NCBI GenBank assembly: GCA_017442535.1
Contig: JAFRZL010000051.1
Coordinates: 1 to 64,000 of the forward strand
From: Bacillota bacterium
GTDB taxonomy: Bacteria; Bacillota; Clostridia; Lachnospirales; Bianqueaceae
Length of the DNA stretch: 64,000 nt
Direction: 5' to 3'
A model generated the notes under the pieces. The model saw only the letters and a program-made list of their open reading frames with translations. It had not been told where the DNA came from and did not search any database. This document shows, in pieces, positions 1 through 9,030 of the stretch. Position numbers and translations under genes: made by a program. Numbering within the stretch: the first letter of the stretch is position 1; each line of letters starts with the position of its first letter.

Positions 1-2
1 TC

Positions 3-758
3 GGCAAGACGGAACTGGCCAAAACCCTTGCTGCCACGCTCTTCGATGACGAGAAGAACCTGATCCGTATCGACATGAGCGAATATATGGACAAGTATTC
101 TGTCAGCCGGCTGATCGGCGCGCCTCCCGGATACATCGGCTATGATGAAGGCGGCCAGCTGACCGAGGCCGTCCGCCGCCATCCTTACAGCGTGGTGCTT
201 TTTGACGAAATCGAAAAAGCCCATCCGGATGTCTTTAACGTCCTGCTGCAGGTCCTGGACGACGGCCGCATTACCGACTCCCAGGGACATACGGTTGACT
301 TCAAGAATACGATGATCATCCTGACGTCCAACCTGGGCTCGCAGTACCTGCTGGAAGGCATCGAGCCGAACGGCGAGATCTCGGAAGCCGCCAGAGCCAG
401 CGTGGAAATGCTGCTGAAGCAGACCTTCCGTCCCGAGTTCCTGAACCGCTTGGACGAAATCGTCTTCTACAAGCCGCTCACCAAGACCGAGATCCGCAGC
501 ATCGTGGACCTGATGGTGGGGAGCCTGGACAAACGGCTGAAGGATCAGCGCCTGCACGTGGAGCTGACCGAAGCAGCCAAGGACTATATCGTTGACAACG
601 GCTATGACCCGGTATACGGCGCCCGCCCGCTGAAGCGTTTCATCCAGACCCACGTGGAAAATCCGATCGCCCGTATCATCATCCAGGGCGACCTGCACGA
701 AGGCGACACCCTGCAGGTGGACGCCGACGCAAACGGCCTGCAGATCAGGGCGAAGTAA
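3..758 (+). CDS. clpB: ATP-dependent disaggregase ClpB, C-terminal part (5' truncated by window)
   Basis: This is the C-terminal 251 residues of a Hsp100 AAA+ disaggregase that works with DnaK to resolubilise aggregated protein in the cytoplasm. The reading frame is open to the window edge, starting inside the Walker A motif of the second AAA+ module (GKTELAK). It continues with the pore loop region ([17 protein letters not shown]), Walker B ([11 protein letters not shown]), sensor 1 (ILTSN) and sensor 2 (GARPLKR). The [10 protein letters not shown] stretch and the short C-terminal D2-small domain fit ClpB better than ClpC, but without the middle domain ClpC cannot be fully excluded. A strong hairpin terminator follows 31 bases after the stop, so clpB ends its own transcript. 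Confidence 0.9.
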   Translation, partial: GKTELAKTLAATLFDDEKNLIRIDMSEYMDKYSVSRLIGAPPGYIGYDEGGQLTEAVRRHPYSVVLFDEIEKAHPDVFNVLLQVLDDGRITDSQGHTVDFKNTMIILTSNLGSQYLLEGIEPNGEISEAARASVEMLLKQTFRPEFLNRLDEIVFYKPLTKTEIRSIVDLMVGSLDKRLKDQRLHVELTEAAKDYIVDNGYDPVYGARPLKRFIQTHVENPIARIIIQGDLHEGDTLQVDADANGLQIRAK

Positions 759-788
759 GGTTAAAGCACTCGTTTGAATATGATTTAC

Positions 789-824
789 AGCGGCACAGCC
801 AGAGAGGCTGTGCCGCTGGTTTTT
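789..824 (+). terminator. Rho-independent terminator of clpB
   Basis: A perfect 12-bp stem (AGCGGCACAGCC / GGCTGTGCCGCT) with a 5-base loop is followed by GGTTTTT. It sits directly behind clpB. Confidence 0.9.
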
Positions 825-1177
825 GGTAGTGTGATGGAGGAGGGGGGGCGGAAGACCAGGTGTTTGTTTGAAAATAGAATGTTTTGACGATGTAATTTTG
901 AAAAGAGGATGCTGTCTCCAAGCATGTCTTGCATTTGTTTTTTTAATGATAATGTAGTAAAAAAGGGGATAGTACGGCCTAACATTTGTTGTATTCTGAC
1001 AGCTCGGGTAGTAGCTGAGAATGAGGTTGGAACCTCGTCGAATTTGGGACCAATAGCACGCTGATTGGGATTCTGACGCCGTTTATTTCCTCGTTTCACC
1101 ACCAAAAGAATTCCTTTTCCGCTCTTCCCAAATCCCGCATAATGGTGTATAATAAGCCTGTAACTATATCGCAGATT
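825..1177. other. Intergenic stretch without a supported gene
   Basis: No frame here has both a plausible RBS and protein-like composition. A TATAAT at 1148-1153 with a weak TTCCCA 17 bases upstream is the likely promoter of the following large gene. The GGAGGT that begins at 1178 is that gene's Shine-Dalgarno site. Confidence 0.5.
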
Positions 1178-1191
1178 GGAGGTCACAAAAT

Positions 1192-4100
1192 ATGGACTGT
1201 AAAAACAATCCGGCTCTTCTTTTCTACCTGTCAGGTCAGCAGACGACCGCGGATTACGCGGTTGGGCCTGCGGAGCCTATGTTTGACGAGGGGATCGAGG
1301 TCGCGGAAGGCGGAGTCAAGGATAAGTATCTGATTTTTGACGGGCGTGATGTTCTGGCCTGGAAGGCGGAGCAGAATATCTATGCCGAGAGAGGAACGAT
1401 TTCGTTCTGGTGGCGCAGCGCTTATCCGGTCGGCCCCACGGCTTTCCCGATTTTCCGTGTAGGTTATGCGGATCATTCCAGCTGGGATCAGAGCTTCCTT
1501 CGAATTGATTATAACGGAGAGGGCATCGAGGCCTATGTGTCCGATATCAACCTGGCCAGGGCGCGCGTCTGGTATACGCCTGATGTTTTCCCGGCACCGG
1601 ATGAGTGGATGCATATCGTGGTGTCCTGGGACGAACTCTGGGGACTGAAGCTATATTTCAACGGTAAGCCTGTCGCGTGCGAGGAGCGTCCGGCTGTCTA
1701 TTATGCGGGCCTGTACGGCTTTGGACCGCATTCGCGTATCATCGGCGCCTGGCATGTGCAGACGGACTATAACTTTGTCCGCGGCGGCGAGCTCTGCGAG
1801 CTCTCCATCTGGGACCAGATGCTGAGTGATGAGGAGGTCGCCACACTGCATGAAGTGAGGCTCCCCGAAGTGCCTGCTTATACGGTGCAGACTGAGACCT
1901 GGGCGGATGCCAAGGAAGAAGTGCGCGATGATTTCCTGTTCCGAAACGGCATGAATGGCTATATTCCGCGGATCCCCGAGACGGCTGCGGCCCGCAAGGT
2001 CGAGGTGACCGACGCCTACGATCTGAAGCGCTGGTGGTACAAGGGCATGGACGGCATCCGCGAGACGACCTGGCCGGGCGTTTACAACCGCTCCCGCCTC
2101 AAAGGACGCAACGACTATTTCCAGCTGCCTGACTGGGACTGCTATTCACTCTCGGGCAAGGCGATCACCTTCCACCTGCCTTACGAGCCCTACAACCATA
2201 TCGAGATCAGCGGCAGCGCCTACGGCAAAGTCGAGATCGTGGACGATGACGGCTCGGTAAAGGAAGAGCTGTTTGAGCGTGCACCCGGACAGGAGCGCAC
2301 CGTGGAAGCCGTTCCGAACGGGATCGGCGACAAGATCCGCTTCACCAATGTGGAGAAAGAAGAGCCGATCGGCGACTTCTCCGTTTTTAATGTATATGAA
2401 GGCCGTGCGCCGAAGGGCGCCAAGTCCGTGACCTATAAGGTGCTTCCCGGACGGGACACTTCCTGTGAAGGTGCGGAGAGCCTGTACCGCTTTATCGACG
2501 GGCGTTTCACCCGCTATGAGCGGAATGTCTATACCGCAGTTCCGGAAGGCGCTGATGCGCAGCTGACCGGTGCGGCGGTGGAGGGGTATCCCTTCTACAA
2601 TATCGTGATCCCTTACGAGGCTGACGACGCGTATGGCCTGGACGGCGTGGAGCTTTGCTTCGATACGCTTGAAGGCGCGGACGCGGTCTATTCCGTGCAG
2701 GTTAAGGATCCGCTCTGGTACTTCCGCAATTTGGCGCAGTTCACCTTCCGCGCCAATCCCGGCAAAGTCCAGAAGCTCTGGCTGGATACGCGTGACCGCA
2801 TTCTGCCGGTCAAGCGTTCGATGTATCTGACGATCGCGGTTTCCTGCCCCAAGGCGGCGGCAAAACTGATGGAGACCCTGCAGATTCGCACGGTCTTCAA
2901 GAAAGCCGAGGACGCCAAGGCGGAGCATGTGCATGACCGTTTTACGCAGGTCAGAGACATCACCGGCCATATGACCGAGGAGAGTCCGTTCGACAACCGT
3001 TATTACACATGGAACCGTTTCCAGAGAGATATTCTGGATCTGCTCAAAGTCGAGCCCGGGCATAATCCCGGCTGCATGTATTATGCGATGATGCTGGGCC
3101 GTACCTTTATGCGCAAAGCGGCCGAACTGCCGGATTATCTGGGCAATCCGATGCCGCCCGCGGTAGTGCCGGATCTGACCGAGCCCGTTCCGGAAGGCGT
3201 TCCGGCCTGGGCTTACAAGCAGGTCGAATATCTGCGCCACTACAAGAAGATCATTCAGTTCTACATTGATAAACGCCAGATCGCGAACGGCGAGCTGGGC
3301 GGCGGCCTGTCCGATGACGGCGATTTCGTCGCGACCTGGGGCGCCATGGCGCTGATGGATTCCTTTGGCGAGAAGGTGGCCAAGGCGATGGAAGCGAACG
3401 AGCAGGCTTTCTATGATCAGGGAATGTTTACGAACGGCCTCTGCTCGATCCAGGCCGATGAGCTGCACTCCTCTGAGGAAGGCCAGGTCAGTCTGGCGGC
3501 CTGCCTGAATATCCGTCCCGGCAGCCCCCACTGGCTGGAGAACGCGATGGAGACGGCCCGTCAGATCGAATGGGTCACCGGCGTCAACTCCGCCGGACAC
3601 CGTCATCTGCTGTCCTGCTATTACAGCGGCTCCGTGATCGCGCGTGAGGATCCCTGGGGCAGCCAGCAGTCCTGCGGCAATATCTCCCTGGAAGTGGCCT
3701 GGCAGATCGCCCAGTTCAACGGCAATCCCAAGCTCCTGGCACTCCTCAAAGAGATGGCTGATTCGCTGGCGGCACATTATCACGAGGATGAGGACTATGT
3801 CCACTCCTATATCCGTTTTGATGATGATTACGAAGTGCCCACCATCAGCCGCCGCCGCAATGGTGACCGCGCGCTGCTGATGCCCGCTGCCGTACTGCTT
3901 GGGGATGACAAGTACCGCAAGGTCATGGTCAAAGGCGATCTCGGCGGCATGACCGAAAGAGATTCCGGCTATCCGCTGCATCCCTTTAAGCCCGGTACAG
4001 ATATCATCGACAAGGATCAGATCGCGAAGCGCTACGACGTGCTGAATCAGAAGGCCGCGATCAAGGAATACTACTGCACTGACGGCCATCCGTGGATCGA

Positions 4101-4863
4101 CCGCGTGTACTGCGAGCCCTGCGCGCTGTACTGCGACCGCCTGGCGGATCCCTCCGACGTACAGGTCCGCTGCACCTTCCCGATGAACCGCATCGCCTGG
4201 AAGTTCACCAACTGGGGCGATGATGAGCGTGTCGCCATCATTTCTCCGATCTGCGAAGAAGACCATCTGCGCATCGTGGCGCACAACCTGTCCGACCGTG
4301 ACGTGCTGGCCGATCTGTACGGCTGGACCATCAAGCCCGGCGTATGGGAAGTCACCTACGGCGTGGATACCGATGATGACGACCGTCCGAACGAGCAGAT
4401 CGTCACCCATCGTCAGGTCTTCGAGAATACCGTTCCGACCCGCGTGGTCTTCCCGGCGGGCGAGACCAGCGTCGTCGAGCTGAAGCTTGTCGAAGAGGGC
4501 CTGCCTTACTGGCAGCGTCCCGATCTGGGTGTCTCCGAACATGATGTGATGGTCTTCGATCATGGCATCAATGTACGGATCCACAGCCTTGGCGCCGTTG
4601 CCTCCCCCGAGGTGGATGTGGTGCTCAAGGACGCGGACGGCAAGGTGCTGAAGCGTGCGACGCTTCCGAGCCTGGAGGCTCCGGCCGACCTGCTGCCCAG
4701 AACCCGCGAAGTGATCTTCTACCTGCATCATCTGACCGAAAAGGATCTGAAGGGCGCTTATGTCGAGATCGATCCCGATCATAAGCTTCACGAGATCACG
4801 CGTATGAACAACATTGTCAAGATTGACAAAGCCATCCGCGCGCGCAAGCCGATCCTTTCATAA
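1192..4863 (+). CDS. Large LamG/concanavalin-like domain protein with a helical-barrel core, function unknown
   Basis: A 1223-residue protein with no signal peptide, transmembrane segment or sortase motif, so it appears cytoplasmic. The first ~215 residues look like a LamG/concanavalin A-like jelly roll (GTISFWWRSAYP, WMHIVVSWDELWGLKLYFNG, RIIGAW). A beta-rich stretch follows to about residue 560. Residues ~600-960 are helix-rich with aromatic and acidic patches (GGGLSDDGDFVATWG near 704, NSAGHRHLLSCYY, PWGSQQSCGN) of the kind seen in alpha/alpha-toroid polysaccharide lyases and glycoside hydrolases. The C-terminal ~230 residues are beta-rich again. GGAGGT lies 8 bases before the ATG. It is a single-gene transcript with its own terminator. 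A carbohydrate-active role is inference; no catalytic residues could be assigned. Confidence 0.75.
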   Translation: MDCKNNPALLFYLSGQQTTADYAVGPAEPMFDEGIEVAEGGVKDKYLIFDGRDVLAWKAEQNIYAERGTISFWWRSAYPVGPTAFPIFRVGYADHSSWDQSFLRIDYNGEGIEAYVSDINLARARVWYTPDVFPAPDEWMHIVVSWDELWGLKLYFNGKPVACEERPAVYYAGLYGFGPHSRIIGAWHVQTDYNFVRGGELCELSIWDQMLSDEEVATLHEVRLPEVPAYTVQTETWADAKEEVRDDFLFRNGMNGYIPRIPETAAARKVEVTDAYDLKRWWYKGMDGIRETTWPGVYNRSRLKGRNDYFQLPDWDCYSLSGKAITFHLPYEPYNHIEISGSAYGKVEIVDDDGSVKEELFERAPGQERTVEAVPNGIGDKIRFTNVEKEEPIGDFSVFNVYEGRAPKGAKSVTYKVLPGRDTSCEGAESLYRFIDGRFTRYERNVYTAVPEGADAQLTGAAVEGYPFYNIVIPYEADDAYGLDGVELCFDTLEGADAVYSVQVKDPLWYFRNLAQFTFRANPGKVQKLWLDTRDRILPVKRSMYLTIAVSCPKAAAKLMETLQIRTVFKKAEDAKAEHVHDRFTQVRDITGHMTEESPFDNRYYTWNRFQRDILDLLKVEPGHNPGCMYYAMMLGRTFMRKAAELPDYLGNPMPPAVVPDLTEPVPEGVPAWAYKQVEYLRHYKKIIQFYIDKRQIANGELGGGLSDDGDFVATWGAMALMDSFGEKVAKAMEANEQAFYDQGMFTNGLCSIQADELHSSEEGQVSLAACLNIRPGSPHWLENAMETARQIEWVTGVNSAGHRHLLSCYYSGSVIAREDPWGSQQSCGNISLEVAWQIAQFNGNPKLLALLKEMADSLAAHYHEDEDYVHSYIRFDDDYEVPTISRRRNGDRALLMPAAVLLGDDKYRKVMVKGDLGGMTERDSGYPLHPFKPGTDIIDKDQIAKRYDVLNQKAAIKEYYCTDGHPWIDRVYCEPCALYCDRLADPSDVQVRCTFPMNRIAWKFTNWGDDERVAIISPICEEDHLRIVAHNLSDRDVLADLYGWTIKPGVWEVTYGVDTDDDDRPNEQIVTHRQVFENTVPTRVVFPAGETSVVELKLVEEGLPYWQRPDLGVSEHDVMVFDHGINVRIHSLGAVASPEVDVVLKDADGKVLKRATLPSLEAPADLLPRTREVIFYLHHLTEKDLKGAYVEIDPDHKLHEITRMNNIVKIDKAIRARKPILS

Positions 4864-4883
4864 AGAATTTCGATAGCGGATCA

Positions 4884-4917
4884 AACCGCTCTGCACGCCA
4901 TGTGCAGAGCGGTTTTT
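4884..4917 (+). terminator. Rho-independent terminator of the LamG gene
   Basis: A 13-bp stem (AACCGCTCTGCAC / GTGCAGAGCGGTT) followed by a short T-run lies 20 bases behind the stop codon. Confidence 0.9.
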
Positions 4918-4950
4918 CTAAATATATATGGAAAAAGAGGCATAATTCAG

Positions 4951-5679
4951 ATGAAAAAATGGATCTGCTGCGTCATAGCAGCCGTGATTTTACTGATGGC
5001 AGCCTGCCAAGATACAAAACCTGACGCGCAGAAATCCGGTATTGACTATATGGCACTTGTCAACAAGCTGAACGCCCTGCCGGAAGGCTGGGAGGATGCA
5101 CTTGAAACCGTCAAACTCACCAATTCGGTCGGAGACGAAGTCGAGGTGGAGAAGAAGGCCTACGATGCCTACCTGCTCCTCAAAGCTGACCTGGAGAAAA
5201 ACGAAGGCATCTATCTGGAACTTGATTCCGCCCGCCGCAGCATCGCCGCCCAGCAGGATATTATGGACCGTTTTATCGAAAAATACGGTATCGAATATGC
5301 ACTTAAAACCGTGGCTCAGCCGGGTTATTCCGAGCATCACACCGGACTCGCACTCGATTTGTATTTCAGACTGAAAGGCGAGGACGGCACCTTCACGGAC
5401 GTCTATTATAACGAAGACATGGTGCAGTATCCTGAGATCTGGGCCAAAATCCACGCCAAACTCGCTGATTACGGATTCATTCTGCGCTATCTGGAAGGTG
5501 CGGAGCACATTACCGGCTACGGTTATGAGCCCTGGCACCTGCGTTACATTGATGATGTCAAGACCGCTCAGGAAATCACGGCCAAAGGCATTACCTTCGA
5601 AGAGTATCTGGGTAAGGTCAAACATACCGATGTCGTCATCGATTACGGGACCTCTGAAGCCTATTCTCAGGAAGAATAA
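4951..5679 (+). CDS. M15-family (VanY/LdcB-like) D,D- or L,D-carboxypeptidase lipoprotein
   Basis: A 242-residue predicted lipoprotein: MKKW start, hydrophobic segment and lipobox ending at Cys19 (LMAAC). The start at 4951 is chosen because the N-terminal extension from an upstream ATG would bury the signal peptide. The peptidase M15B core carries SEHHTGLALDL (zinc ligands His129 and Asp136) and EPWHLRY (His196), the complete zinc site of VanY/LdcB enzymes that trim stem peptides of peptidoglycan outside the membrane. Whether it removes D-Ala or cleaves an L,D bond cannot be read from the sequence. The frame stays open for another 96 codons after the TAA stop (see next entry), so the gene may once have been longer. 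Confidence 0.88.
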   Translation: MKKWICCVIAAVILLMAACQDTKPDAQKSGIDYMALVNKLNALPEGWEDALETVKLTNSVGDEVEVEKKAYDAYLLLKADLEKNEGIYLELDSARRSIAAQQDIMDRFIEKYGIEYALKTVAQPGYSEHHTGLALDLYFRLKGEDGTFTDVYYNEDMVQYPEIWAKIHAKLADYGFILRYLEGAEHITGYGYEPWHLRYIDDVKTAQEITAKGITFEEYLGKVKHTDVVIDYGTSEAYSQEE

Positions 5680-5970
5680 AAAGACGCCCTCGTCCAGATC
5701 AAGTGCAAATTCGCCGCATGGGCAGAGTGCGAACTCCACGCCATCCGCTATGCAGGAGACGAGGCGGGCAGCGAAAACCTTCAGGATATCATTGAAAAGA
5801 ACCCGGACGCAGGCTATATACAGGCCGCAGTTTTCCTGATCGATTTTCACGCAGGCGCAGGCAATAACCAGAAGCTTGACCCTGACCGTGACTACAGGGA
5901 CTACCGGTGGAGACTGGCCCGCAAAGCGGAAGGCGGCTGGGAGATCATCGACTGGGGCGAGCAGCCGTAA
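5680..5970 (+). pseudogene. In-frame remnant domain behind the M15 carboxypeptidase stop codon
   Basis: Directly behind the TAA of the carboxypeptidase the same frame stays open for 96 residues with a protein-like sequence (KDALVQIKCKFAAWAE ... RDYRWRLARKAEGGWEIIDWGEQP) and ends in TAA. It contains no ATG, GTG or TTG with an RBS near its beginning. The WxLxRxxxGGWxIxDWG ending resembles small NTF2-like/DUF4829-type domains that occur at the C-termini of secreted clostridial proteins; that assignment is inference. Either a nonsense mutation has split a two-domain protein, or a deletion has fused the 3' end of another gene here. Stop-codon readthrough is possible but has no recognisable signal. 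Confidence 0.6.
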
Positions 5971-5984
5971 ACAGACAAAAAAAG

Positions 5985-6056
5985 AGCGCGAGACGGGATT
6001 CGGACCCGCGACCCTCGCCTTGGCAAGGCGATGCTCTACCCCTGAGCCACTCGCGC
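5985..6056 (-). tRNA. tRNA-Gly (anticodon GCC)
   Basis: The reverse strand folds into a complete 72-base cloverleaf: acceptor GCGCGAG/CTCGCGC, D-arm GCTC-AGGGGTA-GAGC, anticodon arm TCGCC-TTGCCAA-GGCGA, T-arm GCGGG-TCCGAAT-CCCGT and discriminator U. The anticodon GCC reads GGC/GGT glycine codons. CCA is not encoded; a T-run follows as terminator. Confidence 0.97.
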
Positions 6057-6078
6057 ATGTTCCTAACAGAACAGGTAT

Positions 6079-6107
6079 ATTATACACTATCATCGGACAG
6101 AATGCAA
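6079..6107 (-). promoter_or_regulatory. Sigma-A promoter of tRNA-Gly
   Basis: On the minus strand TTGCAT and TATAAT are separated by exactly 17 bases. The -10 box lies 22 bases upstream of the mature tRNA 5' end. Confidence 0.85.
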
Positions 6108-6165
6108 GTGTTTTTGAAAACTTTTTGAGAGACTCCCGCCAGGCGCGTCCTGCACAAGGGAGTTC

Positions 6166-6194
6166 TTGACTTTGAAGGGGATCTGTGGTAGGAT
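6166..6194 (+). promoter_or_regulatory. Promoter of the lipoprotein-DUF5711-cvpA operon
   Basis: TTGACT, a 17-base spacer ending in TGG (extended -10), then TAGGAT. The first gene starts 32 bases downstream behind GGAGGAGG. Confidence 0.7.
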
Positions 6195-6226
6195 GATTAC
6201 ATCCGGTGATGGAGGAGGAACTAATT

Positions 6227-7558
6227 ATGAAGAAGTATTTAGTGATTTGGCTGCTGATAATTGCACTGCTTGGTATGTCCGCGTGTAAGCCCATTTCTTT
6301 GGACGATTTTACATCGGGGACCGGCAGGAATTCCTCCGCCGCACAGGAAAACCAGTCCAAAGCGGCATCAAAGCCTGAGTCCAGAGTAGAGTCCAAGGCT
6401 GAGTCTAAAGAAGAATCCAGGCCTGAATCCAAGCCGGAGTCCCAAGAGGAGTCCGTGCCTCAGGAATCATCTGCTTCGGTCATTCCCCCGCAGGAGTCTT
6501 CGGCCGCAGCCCCGGGTGGTTCCGATGACATTCAGCTGCCTGAGCCGCAGACGACCGGCGAATTCGTGTCGGATTTTGACGTCCGTTCGCTGAATACCAG
6601 GAGCCTCGGACACTATTCCTTTAAGGTTCCGGCTCAGTGGAACGAATTGGCCCAGAGCAATTCGTATTCATATTCGCAGGAGGATCAGGGCATTGTCGCG
6701 GGACAGATCGTCATCCAGACGATTTCAACGCCCGGCATTGAGAATGAGCCAAACTGGGAATTCAACTTTATCGGCGGATTCATGGGCAGTTTCTCGGATT
6801 CCGTCCTCAAAGGCGGTACGCAGTTCAAAGTTAACGGGATGGAAGCCTTCCTCTTTGTCATTGAGGGGACGAATGCCGCCGGAATCAGGATCCATATTTA
6901 TACAACGGTCATGGAAGAAAACGGAGAGCTGCTGGCGCTGACACTGACCGAGATGGGAGACGGCTATGTCAGCCATCTGCCTGATTATATGCATATTCTG
7001 TATTCGATCACCTGTTCCGGCACCATCAGTCGCAAAGCGGAAAAGCTTGATTTTGCCTCTCAGTCCGATCTGGGGGCGGATTCGCTGCTGCAGAGCCGCA
7101 CCCTGGACTATAATGAGTTTGCACGGACGCAGTACAAGATGGATCATTACTGCTGGTATTATCCCACCGACTGGAAACTGGTATCCTCGGATCAGGATGT
7201 TCTTAATTTCATGATGTGTGATCAGGGCGATACGGCACTGCTGCAGCGTATCGGCCTCACCGAACTGGATCTCTATACCATGACGGACGGGTGGCAGTCC
7301 GATTACATCACCAGTTTTATGGGCGCTTTTGAAAGCCCGGAGCTTCTGTGGGCGCATGTGCTGGATATCGGGGGCGATGTCTATGAATTTGCTTTCAAGA
7401 CGACGTTCAGCGATGTCGAAACGATCGTGATCGTGGATTTCTATGTTCGCGGGACGGCGATCTATGACAGTGCTTTCCTGAACTACAGCCTGACCGATGA
7501 CCTGCATATGATGGACTACTACCATATGGTTTATTCCATGGAGGAATTAAAAGAGTGA
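6227..7558 (+). CDS. Lipoprotein with Ser/Glu/Lys linker and duplicated domain, function unknown
   Basis: A 443-residue predicted lipoprotein: lipobox LLGMSAC with Cys20, then a low-complexity linker of SKPES/KEES-type repeats to about residue 100, typical of clostridial surface lipoproteins. Two related domains of ~150 residues follow. Each has a hydrophobic opening with PxxW (PAQWNE; YPTDWKL), then F(M)G(S/A)F, and ends in a related segment (YMHILYSI; YYHMVYSM), suggesting an internal duplication. The start at ATG 6227 follows GGAGGAGGAACTA. It overlaps the next gene by four bases (GTGA), so translation is probably coupled. I cannot assign a named function. Confidence 0.8.
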   Translation: MKKYLVIWLLIIALLGMSACKPISLDDFTSGTGRNSSAAQENQSKAASKPESRVESKAESKEESRPESKPESQEESVPQESSASVIPPQESSAAAPGGSDDIQLPEPQTTGEFVSDFDVRSLNTRSLGHYSFKVPAQWNELAQSNSYSYSQEDQGIVAGQIVIQTISTPGIENEPNWEFNFIGGFMGSFSDSVLKGGTQFKVNGMEAFLFVIEGTNAAGIRIHIYTTVMEENGELLALTLTEMGDGYVSHLPDYMHILYSITCSGTISRKAEKLDFASQSDLGADSLLQSRTLDYNEFARTQYKMDHYCWYYPTDWKLVSSDQDVLNFMMCDQGDTALLQRIGLTELDLYTMTDGWQSDYITSFMGAFESPELLWAHVLDIGGDVYEFAFKTTFSDVETIVIVDFYVRGTAIYDSAFLNYSLTDDLHMMDYYHMVYSMEELKE

Positions 7559-9030
7559 GCAAAAAAATAATCACGATCGTCCGGGATACGGATGATTTTT
7601 CCTGGGAAAACGATTCCGGCACCGACGGGAACGAACTCAGGAATGACGATTTCTTCGCGGAAGAACAGGAAGCGGACGAGCTTTTCGGCCCGGAGCTGGG
7701 GAAGGACTTGCGTGGGAGAAATATCCGGCAGGAGAATCCTCCTCTGGAACTGATCTATCCGGACCGCGTGCCGGAGGAGGTTGAAGAGCCGGATGAGCCG
7801 GATGAATATGAGGAATACGAAGAAGATCCGGCTCCGGAGGGACGCCGCAGGATCAGTGCCAAAGCCTGGATTACCGCCGTGCTTTTCGTTCTGGCACTCG
7901 CTGCGCTGGCCTATGTGGTGACGGACGGTTTCGGCGGGCTCTTCGGCGGCAGCAAAACCCGGATCCTGTGGGAGAGCAATGAACCAATCAGCTTTGAAGG
8001 TACCGACATTACCCTGAGCTCCTGCATCGGAGAGCATAATCTGCTCCTTGCCGGCAGCACGGAGGGGCTTTCCGCCTATTCTGCCGAACGGGTGATGCAG
8101 TGGAGTATTCCCTTTCAAATGAATGACCCTCAGATGCTCCGCAACGGCGACTATTTTGCCGTGCTGGATGTGGGTGAGCGCCAGGCCGTGGTCGGCAATT
8201 CCGCAGGCCGCGCGTATCAGGTACAGTCGCAGTATACGATCGTAAGCGGATTTCTGACGGCACGGGGTCAGCTCGTGCTGATGGCCCAGAACGGCTTGTC
8301 CGACGAGATTCTGGTCTATGGTAAAGACGGCAGTCAGGTGTTGCGCCGCGTCACACATTCGTCGCGGAACGGTAAGCCGGTGCAGGCCGTGCTCAGTGAG
8401 GACGGTAGCGTGCTTGCCACAGCCTATATCGTCTACAACGGCAGTGAAATGGCTTCTTACATCACTTTCTTTGATCTTTCCGCGGCGGGCGGCGCGTATA
8501 CGGACCGGATCTCCGCCAATTTCTACTATCCGGACACGATTTTCGGCGACCTCTGGATCAGCGGAGGCAGCTGTTTTGCCGTCGGTGACAATAAGATCCT
8601 GCGCTACAATATCTCGGGAGTGCCGGAGCTTGCGGACACACAGTCCCTGTCCAACCAGATTTATCTGGAGGACCATTCGGACAGCCTGTATGCTGTGATC
8701 TTTGGAACGGACCGCATGATGGCGGAGGACTCGATGAAAGATTATCTGGTCGTCTACAACACCTCCGGACAGGAGATCCTGCGCCGCAGGCTGGAGAACC
8801 CGACCTATCTTCAAGTCAGCGGAGAACGCCTGATCTATGGAGAAGGGTATCAGTATACCTGTCTGGATGCCAAGGGCAAGGAAGTCTGGCATGAAAGCGC
8901 CCGGCAGAGAACCCTGTATTACGGCCTGCGTCCGGGCGGCCGCCAGGTCATCAAAATGGCGGAAGACGGTTATCATCTGATGGACATTTTAACGGTTGAG
9001 GAGGAAAAAAATGAGCGTGGGACTGATTAA
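7555..9030 (+). CDS. DUF5711 family membrane-anchored beta-propeller-like protein
   Basis: 491 residues starting at a GTG that overlaps the stop of the upstream lipoprotein. An acidic cytoplasmic N-terminus (residues 1-100, Asp/Glu/Pro-rich) precedes one transmembrane helix at about 104-123. A large extracytoplasmic domain with WD-like repeating strands follows (ILWESNEPISF, VMQWSIPF, FFDLS, LRYNISG, LVVYNTSGQEILRR, CLDAKGKEVWHES). This matches the DUF5711 family of Firmicutes, whose role is not established. Operon context with a lipoprotein and CvpA suggests a cell-envelope function, which is inference. Confidence 0.8.
   Translation: MSKKIITIVRDTDDFSWENDSGTDGNELRNDDFFAEEQEADELFGPELGKDLRGRNIRQENPPLELIYPDRVPEEVEEPDEPDEYEEYEEDPAPEGRRRISAKAWITAVLFVLALAALAYVVTDGFGGLFGGSKTRILWESNEPISFEGTDITLSSCIGEHNLLLAGSTEGLSAYSAERVMQWSIPFQMNDPQMLRNGDYFAVLDVGERQAVVGNSAGRAYQVQSQYTIVSGFLTARGQLVLMAQNGLSDEILVYGKDGSQVLRRVTHSSRNGKPVQAVLSEDGSVLATAYIVYNGSEMASYITFFDLSAAGGAYTDRISANFYYPDTIFGDLWISGGSCFAVGDNKILRYNISGVPELADTQSLSNQIYLEDHSDSLYAVIFGTDRMMAEDSMKDYLVVYNTSGQEILRRRLENPTYLQVSGERLIYGEGYQYTCLDAKGKEVWHESARQRTLYYGLRPGGRQVIKMAEDGYHLMDILTVEEEKNERGTD

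Noticed and set aside
785-1186. 133-codon minus-strand frame between clpB and the LamG gene
   Set aside because: It includes the clpB terminator hairpin, has no RBS and an unstructured composition.
2146-4791. 881-codon open frame on the minus strand across the LamG gene
   Set aside because: It is antisense to a gene with normal composition, RBS and terminator; the translation is low-quality (Ile/Val/Gly/His/Arg-rich mirror sequence) and has no RBS. It is a by-product of GC-rich codon use.
5677-5679. Possible reassigned stop codon (TAA here, TAG at 31670, TAA at 48092)
   Set aside because: Three unrelated cases involve different stop codons and all other genes in the window end normally at TAA, TAG and TGA. 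Gene decay or deletion explains them better than recoding.
4990-6432. 480-codon minus-strand frame spanning the carboxypeptidase and tRNA-Gly
   Set aside because: It runs through a tRNA gene and its promoter, and its start region is just the antisense of the Ser/Glu repeats of the lipoprotein.
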